6,875 nucleotides of DNA from contig CAYUNT010000220.1 of assembly GCA_964446285.1 (NCBI GenBank), positions 1 to 6,875 on the forward strand. The letters are read 5' to 3'. A program made the position numbers and the translations under genes. A model generated the notes under the pieces. It had not been told where the DNA came from. It worked only from the letters and a program-made list of their open reading frames with translations, and did no database searches. Shown here piece after piece: positions 1 through 4,430 of this stretch. Origin of the DNA: CAYUNT01 sp964446285. GTDB taxonomy: Bacteria > Sumerlaeota > Sumerlaeia > SLMS01 > CAYUNT01. Numbering within the stretch: position 1 is the stretch's first letter; every line of letters begins with the position of its first letter.

Positions 1-2
1 AG

Positions 3-377
3 GCGTGGCTTGGGTTTTCTCAGCATCGCGCGAGGCGGTGCATCGCCGCGATCGCACGCGCCACCGGCCCGGCGCGCGCGTCGAGCAGCCGCGCCACCGC
101 CACCCGCCCCGTCGTCACAACCCGCGACGCCAGGTCGATCAACTCGCTCCGTGTGGAGTTGATCCCTCGCGATATAGCGTTGGAAGGCGCGGAAAAACTC
201 GCCGCGTGGATACGCACCACCTGGCTTCCCTACACGGAACGGATTCCAGAAGCGATGCGCGCGGAGTTCGTTAGCGAAATCGTGAATCGCTTTTTGGCGG
301 AGCACCCGGCGGACGCGGATGGGCGCGTTCACGTCGCCATGATGCGGCTCGAAGTGGAAGCAGTCGCGGATACATAA
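3..377 (+). CDS. C-terminal part of a class I SAM-dependent methyltransferase (left-truncated or rearranged)
   Basis: From about position 147 the frame reads RVELIPRD, then AAWIRTTWLPYTERIP, AEFVSEIVNRFLAEHP and DADGRVHVAMMRLEVEA, ending at TAA 375-377. I recognise this as the C-terminal cap region of trans-aconitate-methyltransferase-like class I methyltransferases (usually about 250 residues). The SAM-binding Rossmann part is absent, so no catalytic motif can be checked. The frame has no stop back to the left edge, but the approximately 48 residues before RVELIPRD are Arg/Ala/Thr-rich and do not resemble the expected preceding region. The true start is either off the window or lost. A GTG at 153 could start a 74-residue remnant but has no Shine-Dalgarno site. 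The gene converges on ahpC and shares a terminator with it. Family assignment is fairly safe; substrate is unknown and function of this copy is doubtful. Confidence 0.55.
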   Translation, partial: AWLGFSQHRARRCIAAIARATGPARASSSRATATRPVVTTRDARSINSLRVELIPRDIALEGAEKLAAWIRTTWLPYTERIPEAMRAEFVSEIVNRFLAEHPADADGRVHVAMMRLEVEAVADT

Positions 378-411
378 AAAAGGAGCCGGGCACAAGGCCC
401 GGCTCTCATTG
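376..411. terminator. Bidirectional intrinsic terminator between methyltransferase fragment and ahpC
   Basis: A perfect 9-bp stem, GAGCCGGGC (383-391) and GCCCGGCTC (397-405), closes a 5-base loop. On the minus strand the stem is followed by CC and six T (376-381 are A on +), a strong Rho-independent terminator for ahpC, whose stop is at 480-482. On + the stem is followed by the weaker tract TCATTGTTT, so it may also end the methyltransferase transcript. Confidence 0.85.
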
Positions 412-479
412 TTTACAGCATCAAGCCACCTGGGAATGCTGCAAATCGGCGGCTCGCAGGCGGAACGAAGAACACGAAC

Positions 480-1013
480 TCAGACCTTCAAGGTCTCATC
501 GCCCTTCTTCCAGTTGCACGGACACAGTTCATCGGTCTGGAGCGCGTCGAGCACGCGAAGCACTTCGGCCGGGCTGCGCCCCACTTTCAGGTCGGTCACA
601 TACACAAACCGCACAACGCCGTCCGGGTCCACGATGAATGACGCGCGCTTGGTTGCGCCGAGGCTCTTGTCGAGGATGCCGAGCGCGTTCGAGAGTTCCT
701 TTTTGTAGTCCGCGATGAGCGGGTGCTTGAGGCCCTTCAGTTCCGACTTGGCCTGAACCCAACCAAGATGGCTGAAGACGCTGTCGCACGATCCGCCGAG
801 CACGACGCAGTCGCGGTCCTCGAATTCGGGCACGGCGTCGCTGAACGCCTTGATTTCCGTCGGGCAGACGAACGTGAAATCGAGCGGGTAGAAATAAACA
901 AAGAGCCATTTGCCCTTGTAGTCGCTCAGCTTTACCGTCTTGCTGACATCCGTCCCCACCAGCGCGGGAACTTCAAACTCCGGGAATTTTTCTCCGACTC
1001 CGATCATGGTCAT
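480..1013 (-). CDS. ahpC: Alkyl hydroperoxide reductase AhpC, 2-Cys peroxiredoxin of the three-cysteine AhpD-dependent type
   Basis: A 177-residue cytosolic peroxiredoxin that reduces H2O2 and organic hydroperoxides. The peroxidatic motif FTFVCPTEI puts the attacking cysteine at C50. The tail DELCPCNWKKGD carries two cysteines, C164 and C166. Mycobacterial AhpC has the same arrangement (C61, C174, C176; CACNW), whereas typical enterobacterial AhpC ends in a single VCPAGW-type resolving cysteine. Length is close to the family norm, and both ends look complete. The start is ATG 1013, preceded by GGAAAGGAAC; an in-frame ATG two codons later (1007) lies 8 bases after AGGA and is about equally good. 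The frame stays open upstream to 1175, but that extension is Arg/Trp-rich and unlike the family. It lies 97 bases downstream of the ahpD-like gene on the same strand, probably in one transcript ending at the hairpin near 383-405. Confidence 0.92.
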   Translation of the reverse strand: MTMIGVGEKFPEFEVPALVGTDVSKTVKLSDYKGKWLFVYFYPLDFTFVCPTEIKAFSDAVPEFEDRDCVVLGGSCDSVFSHLGWVQAKSELKGLKHPLIADYKKELSNALGILDKSLGATKRASFIVDPDGVVRFVYVTDLKVGRSPAEVLRVLDALQTDELCPCNWKKGDETLKV

Positions 1014-1110
1014 GTTCCTTTCCGTATGGTGAAATGATACTGCGAAATACCTTCGCTGCGATCCTCCGCCCCAACTGCATTTCGATATATAAATGCCAGC
1101 ATATTGCGCT

Positions 1111-1752
1111 TTATCCCCTGGACACCGCCGCCAGCGCCATCGAAGCGCCAAATGCCGCCGCCGCCGCGCGGACAATTTCGTCGATTTGTTCGTCTGTGAC
1201 GCCGTTTTGGCGCGCGTCTTCGATATGACCGCTCACGCACGATTTGCATCCGTTCGCGACCGACACGCCGATGCAGACCGATTCCATTTCCGCGCGTGGA
1301 AGAATCGATTTCACGAAGGCGTTCGCGTTGATCGGCGCTTTGAACGCCTCGAACGCCGGTTTCCAGTCATCCGGGATGAGGCCGCGGAATTTATAGTAGC
1401 CATTGAAGATCGAGCACGTGGTTGCGACGCCGATCGTGTCGAGGACCTCCTCGCGCGAACGCCCCGCGGCCAGGGCGGCTTCCGAGAGGAAATCCACGGC
1501 GGCTCGGCTGCCTTGCGAAACGGCCACGCCAAGCGCCACCAGCAATTTCATGCGGCGCGCGAGTGTTCCGTCCTGCAACTGACGGTTAAGGTTCATGTAG
1601 ATGTCTTGAATTCCGTTTTCCGAAGCGGCCAGGATTTTGAATTCCCCGGGCAGGTCCGAAACCGCAAACACTTCCTTGATCCGGTCCAACGCCCTCTGGC
1701 TTCGATCCGAAATCGGCTGCCCGCCGTCCAGAACACCCTTCCCGTTATCCAT
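1111..1752 (-). CDS. ahpD: AhpD-like alkylhydroperoxidase / carboxymuconolactone decarboxylase family protein
   Basis: A 213-residue all-helical protein with two AhpD/CMD-type halves. The N-terminal half ends in TTCSIFNGYYKFRGL (111-125), matching the first repeat of mycobacterial AhpD. The C-terminal half has the redox centre NGCKSCVSGH: C169, C172 and H176, with E157 exactly 12 residues before C169. These correspond to the catalytic Glu, two Cys and distal His of Mycobacterium AhpD. The His between the two Cys there is Ser (S171) here. In mycobacteria AhpD passes electrons from dihydrolipoamide-bearing proteins to AhpC; the adjoining three-cysteine ahpC supports the same job here. It is about 35 residues longer than mycobacterial AhpD. 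Start ATG 1752 follows AGAGGTGA with 7-base spacing. The order (ahpD first) is the reverse of ahpC-ahpD in mycobacteria. A generic carboxymuconolactone-decarboxylase-like role cannot be excluded. Confidence 0.8.
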   Translation of the reverse strand: MDNGKGVLDGGQPISDRSQRALDRIKEVFAVSDLPGEFKILAASENGIQDIYMNLNRQLQDGTLARRMKLLVALGVAVSQGSRAAVDFLSEAALAAGRSREEVLDTIGVATTCSIFNGYYKFRGLIPDDWKPAFEAFKAPINANAFVKSILPRAEMESVCIGVSVANGCKSCVSGHIEDARQNGVTDEQIDEIVRAAAAAFGASMALAAVSRG

Positions 1753-1870
1753 GCCTTGGTCACCTCTTTGCGCGAAATCCGCGACATCCGGCGTCTTGGG
1801 TCGAATGCGCGCTACGAGAGAGAAAGGACTCCGCGACGAAGCGGGAATCCTTTCAATCGCTTCAGTTGTT

Positions 1871-1899
1871 ATTTTGCACCCAATTCATCCGAAATGCAA
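1871..1899 (-). promoter_or_regulatory. Possible sigma70-type promoter for ahpD-ahpC
   Basis: On the minus strand, TTGCAT (1899-1894), a 17-base spacer and CAAAAT (1876-1871) give a weak -35/-10 pair. They would start a transcript near 1864 with a leader of about 110 bases before ATG 1752. The 5-base arms TTGCA (1874-1878) and TGCAA (1895-1899) also form an inverted repeat across it, which could be an operator. Matches to consensus are only partial. Confidence 0.22.
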
Positions 1900-1983
1900 C
1901 TGGAATGTGAACATCTTGCTTTTTCACGTCCCACGAATTCGGAAGAGGCATCCAACTTCTCATCGCGCGCGCAATAAATCAAC

Positions 1984-2005
1984 AATCACGGGCAAGACGC
2001 CTGTG
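1984..2005. repeat. Single copy of a CACGGGC-type intergenic hairpin repeat
   Basis: The arms CACGGGC (1987-1993) and GCCTGTG (1999-2005) pair with one wobble around the loop AAGAC. The 12 bases AATCACGGGCAA (1984-1995) recur exactly at 4056-4067, in a second hairpin of the same design in the other intergenic region. This marks it as a dispersed, REP-like sequence rather than a gene-specific signal. Confidence 0.55.
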
Positions 2006-2121
2006 CTTCTTTTCAAGTAGTTCCTTTTCAAAAAACTCTTTTCCCCCACCCAATCGCAAAAAAGTTTAGCCTGTCTTGCAATCCCACCTCACTGCCCATC
2101 GCCAATCCTTCTTTTTCGTTA

Positions 2122-2157
2122 TTTTCGCGGCAAAAATATGTTTTTCGCGGCGAAAAT
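2122..2157. repeat. Two 16-base near-palindromes 20 bp apart, downstream of lipB-birA
   Basis: TTTTCGCGGCAAAAAT (2122-2137) and TTTTCGCGGCGAAAAT (2142-2157) differ at one base and start exactly 20 bp apart. Each is nearly self-complementary; the second forms TTTTCG/CGAAAA around CGG. They lie just after the lipB-birA stop (2170-2172). They could act as a weak terminator on the minus strand, but no clean T tract follows. Alternatively they are paired protein sites on one face of the helix. Confidence 0.5.
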
Positions 2158-2169
2158 TTCTTTCCGGGA

Positions 2170-3837
2170 TTATCGGGAGGGAAGTTCGCGGATGTGGCCG
2201 GAGTGGCAGCGGATAATGCGGCCGGTGGAGGTTTGAATTTCGAGGGCGCCGTTGGGGGCGATTCCTGTCGCCAGGCCCATTAGCGGTTCGCCGCCGCGTT
2301 CGGTCCGCACCTCGACGCTGCGTCCGAGGGTAGAACAGCGCGCGATCAGGCGGGTGCGCAAATCTCCTTGTGGCGCGGTCAAATCCTGGCGCAAACAGCG
2401 AAGCGTCCGTTCGAGAAGGCCCGCGCGGTCCACTTCCATCTCAATCCCGGCGCGGCGGCGTTCTTCGAGGACCGATGTGGCCTCGAGCGCGCCATCCACG
2501 GCGGGCGGAAGGTCTTTTTCCAACTGCAAAACGTTGATCCCGATGCCCAAAACCAGCCCGGTTGCCGCCCCGGTTTTCGAGGCACGCTGTTTCTCGGCCA
2601 AAATCCCGCAGATTTTGCGTCCGCCCGCCAGGATGTCGTTGGGCCACTTGATCGCGGCGCGCGCGGGCAGAACGGAATCGAGCGCCTCGCAAACCGCCAG
2701 CGCGGCGCGCAGCGTGAACCACGCCGCCGCATGATCCTCTATGTCCAAGGCGTTCTGCGCGACGGCGAGTGTGAAGAGCAGCGAAGTCCCGGGCGGCGCG
2801 ACCCATTGCCCCCCGCGGCGTCCGCGTCCGTGGGTTTGGTGTTCCGCCACAACTAAAGTCGGCGCCGCCGAGGCTTTCCACCGGCGCATGGCTTCGAGGT
2901 TGGTGGAGTCCACTTCGCGTAAAAATACAGTCTCCAATCCAGGCCATGCGCGGGCGGCGATGGCGGCGATCCCTTCTGCGTTAATTTCCAGCAGCGGCGC
3001 GGCGGCAGTGGCTGCTATGGCGGCGTCTCCCCCGCCAGTCTGCGCGGTCCCGGCCCCCAAAGCCGCTGCTGCCGTCGTGGACGTCGCCGCCGAGGTTGTG
3101 GCCGCAGCGCCCGAAGTTTCCGAAGGCGCGCCCGCCGCCGCCAAAGCCGCCCGCAATTCGCCCAACTCGTAGTTGCGCTCCCATCGCAATCCAAGCGTTT
3201 CGCCCAGGCGTTCGACGAGCACCGGCTTGACCTCATCGAGCGTAACGGCGCGCCGAGCGGCGCTCGAAAGCGACGTCACGCCCCGGTCCGTGATCCCGCA
3301 CGGCACAAACAGCCGGAAGGCATCGAGCGCCGCCGGGGCGACGTTGAGCGCCAGCCCGTGCAGGCTCCACCATTTGCGAATCCGCAACCCGATGGCGCAA
3401 ATTTTCTCGTTGCCCACCCAGACGCCCGTCAGCCCTTCGATCCGCCCGCCCTCGACGCCAAACCGCCCGAGCGTGTCGATCACCGCCTGTTCGAGGCCCC
3501 GAATAAAGGCGTGCAGCCCCATGCCCGCCGCCGTCAGATTCGCTAGCGGATAGGCCACAATCTGCCCCGGCCCGTGATAGGTCAGTTGCCCGCCGCGGTC
3601 GGTGGCCGCCACCTCGATTCCCGCCGATTCGAGTTCGTCGCGCGGGGTGAGCAGGTCCTCGCCGCGCGAACGCCGTCCCACTGTTATCACGGGCGGGTGC
3701 TCGACAAGGAGCAGGCCCTCAGGCAAACGCCCGGCGGTTTGCGCCCAATGAATGGCACGCTGCAATGCAAACGCCTCCGCGTAAGGCATTCGCCCCAGGT
3801 CGCACCACCACGCCGGACGGATTGATTTTGCGGACAT
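2170..3837 (-). CDS. lipB-birA: LipB-BirA fusion: octanoyltransferase plus biotin-protein ligase
   Basis: A 555-residue protein with two complete catalytic domains of the BPL/LplA/LipB superfamily. Residues 1-228 are LipB, which moves octanoyl from acyl-carrier protein to lipoyl domains: the signature RGGQLTYHGPGQ is at 81-92, the acid/base Lys in NEKICAIGLRIRKWWSLHG is K145, and the acyl-accepting Cys in FVPCGITDRGVTSL is C180 (K142/C176 in M. tuberculosis LipB). Residues 229-281 are an Ala/Thr/Gly-rich linker. Residues 283-555 are biotin-protein ligase: REVDSTNLEA (307-316), GRGRRGGQWVAPPGTS (337-352), IKWPNDILAGGRKICGILAE (396-415), GLVLGIGINV (427-436), and a C-terminal beta domain ending HSGHIRELP. 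There is no N-terminal helix-turn-helix, so it should not act as a BirA-type repressor. Start ATG 3837 follows AAGGGA with 6-base spacing. No frameshift or stop is seen between the domains, so the fusion is in frame. Confidence 0.93.
   Translation of the reverse strand: MSAKSIRPAWWCDLGRMPYAEAFALQRAIHWAQTAGRLPEGLLLVEHPPVITVGRRSRGEDLLTPRDELESAGIEVAATDRGGQLTYHGPGQIVAYPLANLTAAGMGLHAFIRGLEQAVIDTLGRFGVEGGRIEGLTGVWVGNEKICAIGLRIRKWWSLHGLALNVAPAALDAFRLFVPCGITDRGVTSLSSAARRAVTLDEVKPVLVERLGETLGLRWERNYELGELRAALAAAGAPSETSGAAATTSAATSTTAAAALGAGTAQTGGGDAAIAATAAAPLLEINAEGIAAIAARAWPGLETVFLREVDSTNLEAMRRWKASAAPTLVVAEHQTHGRGRRGGQWVAPPGTSLLFTLAVAQNALDIEDHAAAWFTLRAALAVCEALDSVLPARAAIKWPNDILAGGRKICGILAEKQRASKTGAATGLVLGIGINVLQLEKDLPPAVDGALEATSVLEERRRAGIEMEVDRAGLLERTLRCLRQDLTAPQGDLRTRLIARCSTLGRSVEVRTERGGEPLMGLATGIAPNGALEIQTSTGRIIRCHSGHIRELPSR
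2995..3153 (-). other. Ala/Thr/Gly-rich interdomain linker of LipB-BirA
   Basis: Residues 229-281 of the fusion consist almost only of Ala, Thr, Gly and Ser, with a core such as TSAATSTTAAAALGAG. No conserved motif, hydrophobic membrane segment or helix-turn-helix is visible. It is most simply a flexible tether between the two catalytic domains. The GC-rich coding stretch is repetitive and likely to vary in length between relatives. Confidence 0.7.
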
Positions 3838-3992
3838 CTATCATCCCTTATAGTATGTTTTACCAGGAAAATACGAATAGAATGAACAGCCAGAGAATTT
3901 CATTCCTTTCCGCCAGTCCTCCGACCTCTGTCCTCCAGCGGGCGGAAATATCCCGCTCGCGGGGGAAACTCCAGAGAAAAGGCGCGCCTCGA

Positions 3993-4112
3993 TGGAAGTG
4001 GACAAGAACTGTTCAAAGTGCAAAAAAATCTTGGGCGAGACGCCCAAGCCACCAGAATCACGGGCAAAAGCCCATGCCACCAGTAACTTTGAACGGTTCC
4101 TGTGGAAGTGGA
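3993..4112. mobile_element. MITE-like 100-bp palindromic element with flanking direct repeats
   Basis: The core 4003-4102 begins CAAGAACTGTTCAAAGT and ends with its inverted copy (reverse complement CAGGAACCGTTCAAAGT), 15 of 17 matching. The ten bases TGGAAGTGGA occur directly outside both ends (3993-4002 and 4103-4112), as a target-site duplication would. Inside are two hairpins. The first is CTTGGGCG/CGCCCAAG (4030-4048), perfect 8 bp. The second is CACGGGC/GCCCATG (4059-4076), one mismatch. Each is followed by CCACCAG. There is no room for a transposase, so any movement would be driven in trans. It is not assigned to a known family. It could instead be a long structured RNA or a composite REP element. 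Confidence 0.5.
4022..4048 (-). terminator. Minus-strand terminator-like hairpin inside the palindromic element
   Basis: On the minus strand the 8-bp stem CTTGGGCG/CGCCCAAG (4030-4048, loop of 3) is followed by A and seven T (4022-4028 are A on +). This is a good intrinsic terminator by shape. No gene is seen feeding into it on the minus strand, so it may only be part of the repeat, or it may block antisense transcription coming from the guaB3 region. Confidence 0.4.
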
Positions 4113-4348
4113 CTGGGGCGCAGGTCCATCGCTGGCCGTCATCCTTCGCCATTTTCCGCGATCCTGCGCGCCCGGCCGCGCAAACCTTGGCGCAAACCCG
4201 GGAGGAAACCGGCTCATTTCAGTGCAAACCCCGCAAAATCCAAAGTCCGCGCAAGCGCTCCGGGCGCAAATTGCAGGAATCAACTTGTTGTTTTCCATTA
4301 TCGCAGCATGGTTTCCGCAAAATCTGCGCCCGGCATCAATCTTGGGCG

Positions 4349-4378
4349 TTGCCTGATGAAAGGCGATTCATGTATATA
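4349..4378 (+). promoter_or_regulatory. Probable promoter of the guaB3-purC-purS operon
   Basis: TTGCCT (4349-4354) and TATATA (4373-4378) are separated by 18 bases. Each matches the sigma70 consensus at 4 of 6 positions. They would start a transcript near 4385, leaving a leader of about 46 bases before ATG 4431. Confidence 0.35.
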
Positions 4379-4384
4379 GTTGGG

Positions 4385-4410
4385 GTCCGTTGGCAAGGCG
4401 GACAATTTTT
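4385..4410 (+). terminator. Terminator-like hairpin in the guaB3 leader (possible attenuator)
   Basis: GTCCG (4385-4389) pairs with CGGAC (4399-4403). Two further G-T pairs extend the stem inward. The sequence then runs AATTTTT to 4410, just before the guaB3 ribosome site. Shape and position fit a conditional terminator. The stem is short, so it may simply be a leader hairpin. Confidence 0.3.
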
Positions 4411-4419
4411 CAATAAGTC

Positions 4420-4430
4420 GAGGTGTGCGC
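4420..4430 (+). promoter_or_regulatory. guaB3 ribosome binding site
   Basis: GAGGTG (4420-4425) stands 5 bases before ATG 4431. It selects this start over the frame's further upstream TTG, which would add 17 residues not seen at the start of GuaB3 proteins. Confidence 0.75.

Larger units (their letters stand above)
1753..2169. other. 417-base intergenic region with no gene
   Basis: This gap separates the 3' end of the lipB-birA fusion from the ahpD start. No reading frame in it looks like protein on either strand. The half next to ahpD holds a possible promoter (1871-1899). The middle holds one copy of a hairpin repeat (1984-2005), followed by an AT-rich, T-rich stretch. The end next to lipB-birA holds two near-identical short palindromes (2122-2157). 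Confidence 0.7.
3838..4430. other. 593-base divergent intergenic region
   Basis: It separates the lipB-birA start (-) from the guaB3 start (+). Reading frames here lack family resemblance and coding character. It contains a lone hairpin (AGCGGG 3937-3942 with CCCGCT 3952-3957), the 100-bp inverted-repeat element with its flanking direct repeats (3993-4112), a cluster of GCAAA motifs (4178-4322), and the probable promoter and structured leader of guaB3 (4326-4430). The stretch 3838-3936 should hold the lipB-birA promoter, but no convincing -35/-10 pair was found there. Confidence 0.7.

Noticed and set aside
1014..1175. N-terminal extension of ahpC to 1175
   Set aside because: The added 54 residues are unlike peroxiredoxins, and the ATG at 1013 has a Shine-Dalgarno site; the extension also runs into the ahpD-like gene.
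1093..1977. Plus-strand open frame (about 294 residues) opposite the ahpD-like gene
   Set aside because: Arg/His/Phe-rich shadow of a gene with a clear CxxC centre and a good ribosome site on the other strand.
3993..4112. The double hairpin as a CRISPR fragment or integron attC site
   Set aside because: The two hairpins are 28 bases apart but not identical repeats with unique spacers, and no attC core sites or integrase were seen.
4141..4430. Known purine-linked riboswitch (purine, ZTP or PRPP type) before guaB3
   Set aside because: I could not find the conserved core bases of these classes. Only generic hairpins are visible; a covariance-model search would be needed to exclude one.
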